From contig CAWDWM010000012.1 of the NCBI GenBank assembly GCA_963806015.1, positions 186,001 through 250,000 of the forward strand: a stretch of 64,000 bases of DNA, in the 5' to 3' direction. A program made the position numbers and the translations under genes. This document shows positions 8,017 through 15,897 of this stretch, piece by piece. Every line of letters starts with the position of its first letter. Position 1 is the first letter of the stretch. The DNA comes from JAOPZW01 sp963806015 (GTDB taxonomy: Bacteria; Actinomycetota; Thermoleophilia; Solirubrobacterales; Solirubrobacteraceae). Under the pieces are notes generated by a model, which saw nothing but the letters and a program-made list of their open reading frames with translations, did not search any database and was not told the DNA's origin.

Positions 8017-8807
8017 GGCAGCACCAGCAGGTCGGCGTGGTCGACCGTGACGGCGAGCTCCCCGGTGGCCGCCTGCGCCAGGCGCCGGTCCCGGTAGGCG
8101 CCGGCCTCGGCGGCCAGGGTGGGGTCCTGCTCGCACGCGGCGGCGACCGACCCCATGAACCACTCGGCCGTCAGGTCGGCGTGGCTCGCATCGAGGCGCC
8201 AGGGGGTGGGTCGGACGAGGACCTCGGCGCCGGTGCCGCGGAGCTGCTCGACGGCGGCGGCGACGGCGTCAGGACCGAGCCGGTCGCCGCGCCGCTGGTG
8301 TGCGTTGAACGCCGCGCCGATGCGCGCGTCCATCGGTTCCGTCGGCGTCAGCGCGAAGCGACCGGCGACGGTCAGCGCGAGCAGCATCGGGCACCCGACG
8401 GCCGTGCACGTGTCGAGCATCCTGGCCAGCTCGTCCGCGGTCAGCATGTCGAGCAGCGCCGAGGCGACGACGGCGCTCGCGCCGGCGAGTTCGTCCGGTG
8501 CCAGCCGAGTGATGTCGGACCGTCTCACCTCGGCGGTGACCAACGCCGAGCCCGGAGGGCTCGCCACCGCAAGCTCCAGCAGATCCGCGTCCCGGTCGTG
8601 GATCACCCAGTGCTGGCGCCCTGGCAGCCGCGGCGCGAGCCAGCGGCCCATCGCGCCGCTGCCGCCGCCGAGGTCGTGGATGACCACGCCATTCGTGGGG
8701 AGGTGGCGCGCGAGGCGCTCGGCGAGCTCGGCCGAGCGCGCCTCTGCGTCGGCCGGCTCGCGCAGGGCGAGCCACTCGGGACTGACCCGGACGGGGGCCG
8801 CCATCAT
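8013..8807 (-). CDS. Class I SAM-dependent methyltransferase of the pterin-like operon
   Basis: The 264-residue protein carries a SAM-binding motif I (IHDLGGGSGAMGRWLAPRL, about residues 43-61) and an acidic motif II (HWVIHDRDADLLELA). Later strands (SAVVASALLDMLT, CPMLLALTVAGRF) complete a Rossmann methyltransferase. The substrate is unknown. The start is ATG 8807, which overlaps the glycosyltransferase stop as ATGATG; the downstream gene begins in its stop as GTGA. This suggests fixed production ratios with its neighbours. The loose similarity to small-molecule methyltransferases does not tell O-, N- and C-methylation apart. Confidence 0.83.
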   Translation of the reverse strand: MMAAPVRVSPEWLALREPADAEARSAELAERLARHLPTNGVVIHDLGGGSGAMGRWLAPRLPGRQHWVIHDRDADLLELAVASPPGSALVTAEVRRSDITRLAPDELAGASAVVASALLDMLTADELARMLDTCTAVGCPMLLALTVAGRFALTPTEPMDARIGAAFNAHQRRGDRLGPDAVAAAVEQLRGTGAEVLVRPTPWRLDASHADLTAEWFMGSVAAACEQDPTLAAEAGAYRDRRLAQAATGELAVTVDHADLLVLP

Positions 8808-9871
8808 CGCGCCGCTCCCGCGAGGACGCCGGCGAGAGCGGACGTGGTGGCCGGCCACCCGCGCAGCGACGCACGCCGCTCGCGGGCGGCCCGGCGCAGG
8901 CGCCCGCGCAGCGTGGCGTCGCCCAGCCAGGCGCGCAGCGCGGCGCCGAGGGCGACGGGGTCGCCGGCCGGCACCAGCAGGCCCGGCCGGGTGCCGTCCT
9001 CCCCGTGCCCGAGGGCCTCGCTCACCCCGCCGACCTCGGCGGCGAGGACCGGCAGGCCGCGGGCCAGGGCCTCGGTGACGACCATGCCGTACGTCTCGGC
9101 GTGCGAGGCGAGCACGAGCAGGTCCGCGGCGGCGTACGCGCGGTCGAGGTCCGCGCCGGTCCTCGGTCCCGCGAAGCGCACCCGGTCGGCCAGCCCCTGC
9201 GTCCGCGTCGCCCGGCGCACGCCGTCGGCGAACGCCGGGTCGCGGTCCAGGCTGCCCACGCACGCGCAGCGCCAGCGCAGGTCAGCGGCCGTCGCGAGCG
9301 CTTCGACCAGCACGTCGTGCCCCTTCTCGGGCGTCACCGCCGCGACGCAGAGCAACGCGTCGCCGGCCGCGGTTCCCGGCGCGAGGCCGGCGCTGTCGAC
9401 GCCGGGCGCGGCCACGTGCACCCGGTCGGCGGGCAGCGCGTACAGCTCCTGCAGCCGGCGCCGGGTCCAAGCGCTGGTCGTGACGACGGCGCAGGCCGCC
9501 GCGAGGACCTCGCGCTCGCGCGCCCGGACGGCGGAGGCGTCGCCGTCGGCCGGGCGGTGGCCCAGCGGCATGTGCACGAGCACGACCTGTCGCAACCGGC
9601 GCGCCTGCGCCACGAGCACCTCGGGGGCGGCGGACGCGATCAGGCCGTCGAGCAGCACCACGGCGCCGTCGGGGATCCGCGCGATGGCACCGGCGAGGGC
9701 GGCCTGTCCCGCCGCGCCCCGACGCGGCCAGGCGCCGGCGATCGGGTGCTGGTGCACCGCCCAGCCGAGCGCGGCGAGCTCCCGGCACACCCGGCGGTCG
9801 TAGGCGTTGCCACCGCTCGGCCGCGCCGGGTCGTCGATGCCCTCGGGGACGACGACGTGGACCTCGCTCAC
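8804..9871 (-). CDS. Glycosyltransferase family 4, GT-B fold
   Basis: The 355-residue protein has the two-domain layout of GT4 enzymes. The N-terminal acceptor domain begins VHVVVPEG. The donor domain has AAVTPEKGHDVLVEAL, CVGSLDRDP, the E-x7-E region as HAETYGMVVTEALARGLPVLAAEVGGVSE, and a terminal GLLVPAGDPVALGAAL. It should transfer a sugar from an NDP- or UDP-sugar, probably with retention of configuration as in other GT4 members. GTG 9871 overlaps the previous stop as GTGA, so it is translated together with the tetrahydropterin-synthase homologue. The acceptor is probably the intermediate made by the operon. Confidence 0.87.
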   Translation of the reverse strand: MSEVHVVVPEGIDDPARPSGGNAYDRRVCRELAALGWAVHQHPIAGAWPRRGAAGQAALAGAIARIPDGAVVLLDGLIASAAPEVLVAQARRLRQVVLVHMPLGHRPADGDASAVRAREREVLAAACAVVTTSAWTRRRLQELYALPADRVHVAAPGVDSAGLAPGTAAGDALLCVAAVTPEKGHDVLVEALATAADLRWRCACVGSLDRDPAFADGVRRATRTQGLADRVRFAGPRTGADLDRAYAAADLLVLASHAETYGMVVTEALARGLPVLAAEVGGVSEALGHGEDGTRPGLLVPAGDPVALGAALRAWLGDATLRGRLRRAARERRASLRGWPATTSALAGVLAGAAR

Positions 9872-10266
9872 AGCGCCCGCTCGTAGCTCGCCCATGCGAC
9901 GTGGGACTCGCGCAGCGTGACGACCAGCCCGTCGAGCTCGCGCCCGCCGTCGCCCAGGGCACCGGTCCGCGCGCCGTCGGCGAGGCGGTCCGCGACGATC
10001 CGGGCGAGCGCCTCGGTGGTGGTGTTCATGCCCGCGAAGTCGGCCTCGTCGTCGAGGTTGCGGTAGCCGAGCTCGGCCACGATGGCGCGCAGCGCCTCGG
10101 CGGCGCGGCCGATGTCGACCACGATGCCGTCGGCGTCGAGGGCCGCGCGGCGGAAGGTGGCGTCGACGATGTACGTCGCGCCGTGCAGGCGCTGCGCGGG
10201 CCCGAACACCTCGCCGCGCAGGCTGTGGGCGATCAGCATGTGGTCGCGGACGGTCACGCTGAACAT
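9868..10266 (-). CDS. Divergent 6-pyruvoyl-tetrahydropterin synthase / QueD-like protein
   Basis: The 132-residue protein is recognisable as a member of the tetrahydropterin synthase (T-fold) family from DHMLIAHSL, LHGATYIVDATF, VVDIGRAAEALRAIVAELGYRNLDD and the substrate-anchoring MNTTTEALARIV segment with its Glu. Characterised relatives use three zinc-binding His residues, two of them in an HGH pair, plus a catalytic Cys. Here the second His of that pair is Ala and no Cys is found at the usual site or elsewhere. It therefore probably does not perform classical QueD or PTPS chemistry. It overlaps the dehydrogenase stop by 13 bases and the glycosyltransferase start as GTGA. A specialised dihydroneopterin-triphosphate-derived pathway is the best guess. 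Confidence 0.83.
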   Translation of the reverse strand: MFSVTVRDHMLIAHSLRGEVFGPAQRLHGATYIVDATFRRAALDADGIVVDIGRAAEALRAIVAELGYRNLDDEADFAGMNTTTEALARIVADRLADGARTGALGDGGRELDGLVVTLRESHVAWASYERAL

Positions 10267-11249
10267 GCGCCACCCCCGCCATAGGTGATGGTGTGACAGA
10301 GCGCCGGCAGGCTCCCCGCGGCCAGGCGCGCCATGACGCCGGGTAGCTCGTCGAAGGGCGACTCCCCGGTGACGAGCACGTCGAACGCGGGATCGCGCAG
10401 CAGGTCGAGCGCGAGGGCCAGCCGGTCGGCCGCCGTCCGGCGCGCGCTTCGGGCCGGCGACACCGTCCCGACCTGGCTGGCGCGCAGGCCGAGGCGGCCC
10501 GCGTGAAACGCGCCGCCCAGCGAGAGCCGCACCTCGGTATCGCCGTACCAGCTGAGGTCGAGCACGGTGCCCTCGGGTGCGAGCAGGTCGAGCGAGCACT
10601 GCAGGCCGGCGGAGGTCGCGCTCGTGTGCACGACCAGGTCGCGCCCGCCGGCGGCGGCGTCCGGTCGCGCGAAGCCGGCGCCGAGTGCGGCCGCGACCTC
10701 GGCCCGTGACCCGTCGACGTCGACGAGCGTGACCTCGACCGCCGGGAACCGAGCGAGCAGGCGGGCGACGCAGCAGCCGACCATCCCGGCGCCGACGACG
10801 GCGACGCGGTCGCCGATCAATGGCGCCGCGTCCCACAGGGCGTTGACGGCGGTCTCGACGGTGCCGGCGAGCACCGCGCGCGCGGGCGGGACGTCATCGG
10901 GCACGACGGTCACGGCGCCGGCGGGCACCACGTAGGCGGTCTGGTGCGGGTACAGGCAGAAGACCGTGCGGCCGCGCAGCTCCGGCGGCCCCTGCTCGAC
11001 GGCGCCGACGTTCAGGTAGCCGTACTTGACCGGCCCGGGGAAGTCCCCCTCCTGGAACGGCGCGCGCATCGCGGCGTACTGGCTCGGCGGCACGCCGCCC
11101 CGGAACACCAGCGTCTCGGTTCCCCGGCTGACGCCCGATCGCAGCGTGCGGACCACCACGTCGCCGCGCCCCGGCTCCGGCAGCGCGACCGGCCGAATCT
11201 CCCCGCGCCCGGGCGCGCGCAACCAGAACGCGTGCGCGTCGTCGAGCAC
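10254..11249 (-). CDS. MDR-family NAD(P)-dependent dehydrogenase, first gene of the operon
   Basis: The 331-residue protein has the medium-chain dehydrogenase layout: an N-terminal GroES-like domain (RTLRSGVSRGTETLVFRG) and a nucleotide-binding Rossmann domain with VAVVGAGMVGCCVARLLARF and the acidic residue in VTLVDVDGSRAEVAAALGA. The GHE zinc motif and the four-cysteine structural zinc lobe of classical alcohol dehydrogenases are missing, so it may be zinc-independent. The arrangement is reminiscent of BchC-like dehydrogenases, but no pigment genes are nearby. GTG 11249 begins the protein. It likely oxidises or reduces a hydroxyl or keto group of the pathway intermediate. Confidence 0.85.
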   Translation of the reverse strand: MLDDAHAFWLRAPGRGEIRPVALPEPGRGDVVVRTLRSGVSRGTETLVFRGGVPPSQYAAMRAPFQEGDFPGPVKYGYLNVGAVEQGPPELRGRTVFCLYPHQTAYVVPAGAVTVVPDDVPPARAVLAGTVETAVNALWDAAPLIGDRVAVVGAGMVGCCVARLLARFPAVEVTLVDVDGSRAEVAAALGAGFARPDAAAGGRDLVVHTSATSAGLQCSLDLLAPEGTVLDLSWYGDTEVRLSLGGAFHAGRLGLRASQVGTVSPARSARRTAADRLALALDLLRDPAFDVLVTGESPFDELPGVMARLAAGSLPALCHTITYGGGGACSA

Positions 11250-11398
11250 GTCCTATGCCTCGGCTTCGTCCCGCATCGGTCTCTGGTGCTCCCGGCAAGC
11301 CCTCACCCAGGCAGACGCCGTGCCGCCGGCGATCCTTCCCTTGGGCAAGCGAGGGCGCGCCGGAGTCTATGGCCGCCGGACGGGCATCGCCGGCGCCG

Positions 11399-12700
11399 CT
11401 ACCTCGGTCCGTAGACGCGCTTCTCCGGATCCCAGGTGATGCCGGCGCGATCGTCGTAGCCGGCCGACCTGGAGGCCAGCCGCCAGTCGCCGCCGTCGTC
11501 GTTGTCGGTGGCCCGGACGAAGATCGGCGTCGCGCTCTTGTCGCGCGACCCGGCGATGGAGCCGATCGGGCCGGACGCCTTGATGACGTTGAAGGCCTGG
11601 TGGGGGCGCAGGTTGGCCGCGACCCAGCGGCCGATGCACGACGGCGGGTCCGCGTCCGGCGCGACGGTCAGGCCGTCGAGGACGTTGCGCTGCACCCGGT
11701 AGTTGGAGCCCTGGCAGTCGCGCATCGCGCTGATGCTGCCGTTGCCGCGGATGGTGTTGTGCTCCATCCTGAGGCCGTAGCCCGTGTAGAACGGGTCGTG
11801 CCGGTCGGGCCTCAGGTTGTAGACCTGGAAGGGGTTCGCGAACCCCCCGTTGCCCGCGGGCCGATTGACAATGAGGTTGTCGCTGAACTCGACGTTGGTG
11901 TCCCTGCCGTCCTTCATGAAGAACCCGGCGCCGCCGTTGCCCGCGGCGCCCTCGACGTCGTTGACGAAGCGGTTGCCGATGTAGCGGATGCCGTGCGCCT
12001 CGCCGAAGGACTGAAAGCCGTCGTTGTGGCAGTCGGGGCACTCCTCGCGCACCCGGATCAGGTTGTCGCGGTAGGTGAGCCCGCGGCAGTTGATCCAGCA
12101 GCGCGTGATGTCGTGCTCGGTCTTGGCACCGCGGTTGCTGATCTCGCTCTCGATCCACGAGCCGGGGCCCGAGGGATCGCCGACCTCGCCGTAGGCCGAT
12201 GCCTCGCCGGTGATGCGGTCCTGGCGGAAGGTGATGTTCGCAGCGCCCGGACCGAGTGTGGCGGCGCCGTGGATCACCAGGTCCTCGAAGGTCATCCACG
12301 TGCCGGTGACGCTGATCGCGCCCGTGATCGACACCCTGCCCGGGTTCTCGGCCCTGAAGGTGACCCCGGGTGCGGACTTGGCGTCGGCGATCGGCGGGAC
12401 CTTGTAGGAGCCGTCGCGGATCAGCACGCGGTCACCGCCCTCGCTGATGGACAGCGCGTCGGGGAACGAGCACGCGGTTGCCGCGTTGTAGGGCGCCGGC
12501 TCGGGCGCCCGCAGGCAGCTGCCGCCGGTCCGGCTGACCCACAGGTTGGCGGTCCGCCCGCCGCCGTTGGCGCCGTCACCGCCGCCACCACCCCCGCTTC
12601 CGCCACCGCCCACGTCGAGCACGAGCACGAGCACCGCAGCGATCACCGCGCAGGCAGCCGCCACGGCGATACCGACCATCCGTGCTCGGCGCCCGCCCAT
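11399..12700 (-). CDS. Secreted or membrane-anchored right-handed beta-helix protein
   Basis: The 433-residue product has a signal anchor at about residues 9-28, then a Gly-rich linker (28-48). The rest reads as parallel beta-helix coils with repeated short strands and Asn/Asp turns: ITGAISVTGTWMTFEDLVIHG, YRDNLIRVREE, IRYIGNRFVNDVEG, VEFSDNLIVN, MEHNTIRGNG and YRVQRNVLDG. Such folds are typical of polysaccharide lyases and carbohydrate-binding proteins, but no catalytic set is obvious. Cysteine pairs (ITRCWINCRG, REECPDCHND) suggest disulfides outside the cell. A TAGGAT box ends 7 bases before the ATG. Its position beside nucleotide-sugar genes suggests a link to surface polysaccharide. Confidence 0.8.
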   Translation of the reverse strand: MGGRRARMVGIAVAAACAVIAAVLVLVLDVGGGGSGGGGGGDGANGGGRTANLWVSRTGGSCLRAPEPAPYNAATACSFPDALSISEGGDRVLIRDGSYKVPPIADAKSAPGVTFRAENPGRVSITGAISVTGTWMTFEDLVIHGAATLGPGAANITFRQDRITGEASAYGEVGDPSGPGSWIESEISNRGAKTEHDITRCWINCRGLTYRDNLIRVREECPDCHNDGFQSFGEAHGIRYIGNRFVNDVEGAAGNGGAGFFMKDGRDTNVEFSDNLIVNRPAGNGGFANPFQVYNLRPDRHDPFYTGYGLRMEHNTIRGNGSISAMRDCQGSNYRVQRNVLDGLTVAPDADPPSCIGRWVAANLRPHQAFNVIKASGPIGSIAGSRDKSATPIFVRATDNDDGGDWRLASRSAGYDDRAGITWDPEKRVYGPR

Positions 12701-12707
12701 GCCGAGA

Positions 12708-12713
12708 ATCCTA
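12708..12713 (-). promoter_or_regulatory. -10 box TAGGAT for the beta-helix gene
   Basis: On the minus strand TAGGAT ends 7 bases before the ATG at 12700, predicting a leaderless transcript. No Shine-Dalgarno motif is present in the short gap. Confidence 0.45.
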
Positions 12714-12764
12714 CGGCGGCGGTGCTCGCGGAGGCCCCAGCGCGCCTTCAGGCGGAGGAAGGGC

Positions 12765-12770
12765 TAGCGT
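12765..12770 (+). promoter_or_regulatory. -10 box TAGCGT for the aminotransferase gene
   Basis: TAGCGT ends 6 bases before the ATG at 12777. A GGAGG further upstream (12754-12758) is too far from the ATG to act as ribosome-binding site, so a leaderless or nearly leaderless transcript is the better reading. Confidence 0.35.
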
Positions 12771-12776
12771 TGGGCC

Positions 12777-13562
12777 ATGCTCGCGATCCTCGACGGCACC
12801 GTCACCGACGCCGCGCAGGCGCAGATCCCCGCCACGGACGACGGGTTCCTGCGCGGCGACGGCGTCTTCGAGGTCATGCGCCTCTACGGGGGCCGGCCCT
12901 TCGCCTTCGACGACCACCTGACGCGCCTGGCCCGGTCGGCGGCCAACCTGCGCCTGCCGATCGACCTGGAGGCCGTGCGCGCCGACGTCGAAACGCTGGT
13001 CGAGCGCAACGAGGTCGCCGACGCCGCGCTGCGCGTGGTGGTCACCCGGGGCGGCCGCCGGCTGGCGATCGTCGAGGAGCTCAAGCCGCTGCCCGACACG
13101 CTGGCGCTGGCCAGCATCGAGTACGCGCCGACGCGCGTGCTCGACCAGGTCAAGTCGCTGTCCTACGCCGCCAACATGCTCGCCCGCCGCCTGGCCCAGG
13201 AGCAGGGCGCTGACGACGCGCTCCTCGTGACTCCGCACGGCCGCGTGCTCGAGGGGCCGACGACGGCGTTCGTGTGCTCGCTCGACGGGGAGACGCTCAT
13301 CACGCCCCCGCTGTCCGAGCACATCCTCGACTCGATCACGCGCCGGCACCTGCTCGACGTCGTCGAGGTGACCGAGCAGGTCATCGCCCGCGACGACATC
13401 GCCCGCGTGCGCGAGGCGTTCATGGCCTCGACGCTGCGCGAGGTCCATCCGGTGCGCACGATCGACGGCGCCGAGCTTCCCGCCGCGCCGGGCGCGCTCA
13501 CGCAGGAGGCGGCGCGCCGGATCCGCTCGCACATCGAGCGGGAGCTCGGCGTCTCCGCCTGA
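12777..13562 (+). CDS. Class IV PLP aminotransferase (branched-chain aminotransferase / aminodeoxychorismate lyase / D-amino acid aminotransferase type)
   Basis: The 261-residue protein has the fold type IV core: LRGDGVFEVMRLYGGRPFAFDDHL with the conserved Gly-x-Phe-Glu, a basic patch RVVVTRGG, the PLP lysine in LDQVKSLSYAANMLARR (about residue 125) and the ADDALLVTPHGRVLEGPTTAFV segment. Family members transaminate branched-chain or D-amino acids or cleave aminodeoxychorismate (PabC); sequence alone does not separate these here. The next gene starts 3 bases downstream, so they are co-transcribed, which may only reflect compaction. It is not the DegT-type aminotransferase used for sugar nucleotides. 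Confidence 0.85.
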   Translation: MLAILDGTVTDAAQAQIPATDDGFLRGDGVFEVMRLYGGRPFAFDDHLTRLARSAANLRLPIDLEAVRADVETLVERNEVADAALRVVVTRGGRRLAIVEELKPLPDTLALASIEYAPTRVLDQVKSLSYAANMLARRLAQEQGADDALLVTPHGRVLEGPTTAFVCSLDGETLITPPLSEHILDSITRRHLLDVVEVTEQVIARDDIARVREAFMASTLREVHPVRTIDGAELPAAPGALTQEAARRIRSHIERELGVSA

Positions 13563-13565
13563 TCC

Positions 13566-14627
13566 TTGCGGGTCCTCACGGTCATCGGCAATCGGCCGCA
13601 GTTCGTCAAGGCGGCGGCGGTCTCGCGGCTGCTGCGCGCCGAGCACGACGAGTTGCTCGTGCACACCGGCCAGCATCACGACGACGAGCTGTCGACGATC
13701 TTCGTGACCGAGCTGGGCGTCCCGCGCCCCGAGCGCGAGCTGGGCATCCACGGGGGGAGCAACACCGAGCAGACGGCCCGGATGCTCGCCGCCCTGGGCC
13801 CGCTGGTGGCCGGCGAGCGCCCCGACCTCGTGCTGGTTTACGGCGACACGAACTCGACGCTGGCCGGCGGGCTGGTCGCGGCCCAGGCCCGCGTCCCGGT
13901 CGCCCACGTGGAGGCCGGCATGCGCTCGTTCGATCGCGCGATGCCCGAGGAGCTCAATCGCGTGCTCACCGACCACCTCTCCGATCTGCTCCTGTGCCCC
14001 TCGCCGACGGCCGTCGCCAACCTCGAGCGCGAGCACGTCGCGGGCCGCGTCGAGCTGGTGGGTGACGTGATGGTCGATGTGGCGCTGCTCTTCCAGCCGC
14101 GAGCGCGCGCCGACGACGGCCCCTTGCGCGCGGCGGGCGTCAGCGCCGGGGAGTACGCGCTGGTCACCGCGCACCGCGCGGGCAACGTCGATGCCCCCGC
14201 GCGCCTGCGGGCGCTGGTCGACCTGCTGCTCGCGCTCCCGCTGCCCGTCGTCCTGCCGCTGCACCCGCGCACGCGCGCGCGCCTGGAGGCGGCCGGCTGG
14301 CTGGGCGAACTGGAGGACGCCGGGCATGTGCACCTGCGGCCGCCGCTGGGCTACCTGGCCTTCACCGCGCTCCTGTCGCGCGCGCGCGTGGTCCTCACCG
14401 ACTCCGGCGGCGTGCAGAAGGAGGCCTATCTGGCCGGCGTGCCATGCGTGACGATGCGCGACACGACCGAGTGGGTCGAGACCGTCGAGGCGGGCTGGAA
14501 CGTGCTCGTCGATCTCGACGCCGGCGCGGCGCTGGCCGCGCTGGAGCGCACGTCCCCGGCCGCTCGGCCCGAGCTCTACGGCGACGGCCACGCGGGCGCG
14601 CGCGTCGTCGCGGCGATCGCGCGCTGA
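13566..14627 (+). CDS. wecB: UDP-N-acetylglucosamine 2-epimerase (non-hydrolysing)
   Basis: The 353-residue enzyme interconverts UDP-GlcNAc and UDP-ManNAc, or the 2,3-diacetamido-uronate equivalents in WbpI-type pathways. Signatures are VIGNRPQFVKAAAVSRLL, LLVHTGQHHDDELS, LVYGDTNSTLAG, VAHVEAGMRSFDRAMPEELNR and LTDSGGVQKEAYLAGVPCVTMRDTTEW near the C-terminus, which carries the UDP-binding residues. The start is TTG 13566, 3 bases after the aminotransferase stop. A convergent dehydrogenase acting on this type of product ends 4 bases downstream. It probably supplies an aminosugar for a surface polymer. Confidence 0.92.
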   Translation: MRVLTVIGNRPQFVKAAAVSRLLRAEHDELLVHTGQHHDDELSTIFVTELGVPRPERELGIHGGSNTEQTARMLAALGPLVAGERPDLVLVYGDTNSTLAGGLVAAQARVPVAHVEAGMRSFDRAMPEELNRVLTDHLSDLLLCPSPTAVANLEREHVAGRVELVGDVMVDVALLFQPRARADDGPLRAAGVSAGEYALVTAHRAGNVDAPARLRALVDLLLALPLPVVLPLHPRTRARLEAAGWLGELEDAGHVHLRPPLGYLAFTALLSRARVVLTDSGGVQKEAYLAGVPCVTMRDTTEWVETVEAGWNVLVDLDAGAALAALERTSPAARPELYGDGHAGARVVAAIAR

Positions 14628-14631
14628 GCGC

Positions 14632-15897
14632 TCAACCGCCGCCGATGCGCCGCAGGGCGACGCCGGCGGCGGCGAAGCGCGCGCCGTCGAGCAGGCCGCG
14701 GCCGTCGACGACGGCGCGCACCCCGGGCAGGTCGCCGGGGCCCAGGGCCATGTAGGCGGCGTGGTCGGCCTGCAGGATGAAGCCCGCCGCATCGCGCCCG
14801 TCCCAGGGCTCGAAGCCGAGCGCGCGCAGCTCGGCGTCGTCGTACAGCGGGTCGGTCGCCAGCGGCTCCGCGCCGCGTACGGCGAGCGCGTCGCGGAGGG
14901 CGAAGGCGCCGCTGAAGGCGGTCTCCTTGACGTTGCCGCGATAGGCCACGCCGAGGATCACCACGCGCGTCCCCGTGAGCCCGCCGAGCTCGGCCTCGAG
15001 CAGGTCGACGGCGTGCGCGGGCATCGCCTCGTTGATCTCGCGCGCCGTGCCGGGCAGGCGCGCCTCGGGGTCGGCGTCGAGGTAGAAGCGCGGGTAGACC
15101 GGGATGCAGTGCCCGCCCACCGCCACCCCGGGGCGGTGGATGTGGCTGAAGGGCTGCGAGTTGGCGGCGGCGATCACGCGGTCGATGTCGATGCCGGTGC
15201 GGTCGGCGAAGCGCGCGAACTCATTGGCCAGGGCGATGTTCACGTCGCGGTAGGTGGTCTCGGCGAGCTTGGACAGCTCGGCCGCCTCGGCCGAGCCCAT
15301 CGGCCACACCTCGGCCTCGAGGAAGCTGCGGTAGAGCTCGACGCCGCGGGCCTCGCCGGCGGCGCTGAGGCCGCCCAGGAGCTTGGGATAGGTCGCGAGG
15401 TCGCGGAAGACGCGGCCGCTGTAGACGCGCTCGGGACTGAACACGCAGAAGAACTCGTCCTCCGCGCGCAGGCCGCTGTGGCGGGCCAGCGCGGGCGCGA
15501 CGCGGGCGCGCGTCGTGCCCACCGGCAGCGTCGTCTCGACCGCCACCGTCGTTCCCGCCTGCAGGCCGGCGCCGATGTCGGCGAGCACGGAGTCCAGCGG
15601 GCCCCAGTCGGGCCGGGCGTCGGCGTCGGTCACCAGCGGCGGGACGGCGACGACGAGCTCGGGGGCCCCGGCGACCGCCGCCGTGGTGTCGGTCGTGGCG
15701 CGCAGGCGCCCGTCGCCGACGACCTCGGCCAGCGCCTCGGCGAGGCCCTCCTCGCCGGTGAACGGCGGTTGCGCGGCGTTGATGAGTTCGACCGCGGCCG
15801 CGTCGATGTCGCAGCCGATCACCTCGTGTCCGGCGCGGGCGATCTGCGTGGCGAGCGGCAGGCCGATCTTGCCCAGCGCGACGACGACCGCCCTCAC
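14632..15897 (-). CDS. UDP-N-acetyl-hexosamine 6-dehydrogenase (WecC/WbpA type)
   Basis: The 421-residue enzyme oxidises C6 of a UDP-HexNAc to the uronic acid in two NAD-dependent steps. It has the N-terminal Rossmann motif VVALGKIGLPLATQIARAG, the central domain with SPERVYSGR and the conserved KLAETTYRDVNIALANEFA, and the catalytic cysteine in VAVGGHCIPVYPRFY. The C-terminal UDP-binding domain has VVILGVAYRGNVKETAFSGAF. The start GTG 15897 overlaps the Gfo/Idh stop as GTGA. With the adjacent epimerase it would give UDP-ManNAcA or, with the Gfo/Idh protein and the acetyltransferase, a 2,3-diacetamido uronate. Confidence 0.92.
   Translation of the reverse strand: MRAVVVALGKIGLPLATQIARAGHEVIGCDIDAAAVELINAAQPPFTGEEGLAEALAEVVGDGRLRATTDTTAAVAGAPELVVAVPPLVTDADARPDWGPLDSVLADIGAGLQAGTTVAVETTLPVGTTRARVAPALARHSGLRAEDEFFCVFSPERVYSGRVFRDLATYPKLLGGLSAAGEARGVELYRSFLEAEVWPMGSAEAAELSKLAETTYRDVNIALANEFARFADRTGIDIDRVIAAANSQPFSHIHRPGVAVGGHCIPVYPRFYLDADPEARLPGTAREINEAMPAHAVDLLEAELGGLTGTRVVILGVAYRGNVKETAFSGAFALRDALAVRGAEPLATDPLYDDAELRALGFEPWDGRDAAGFILQADHAAYMALGPGDLPGVRAVVDGRGLLDGARFAAAGVALRRIGGG

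Noticed and set aside
12777..13562. Class IV aminotransferase as the missing WbpE step
   Set aside because: WbpE enzymes are fold type I (DegT family). The fold type IV protein here belongs to amino-acid or PabC-type enzymes.
12711..14792. 693-codon minus-strand frame across the aminotransferase and 2-epimerase genes
   Set aside because: It is antisense to two clearly conserved enzymes and shows no family motif.
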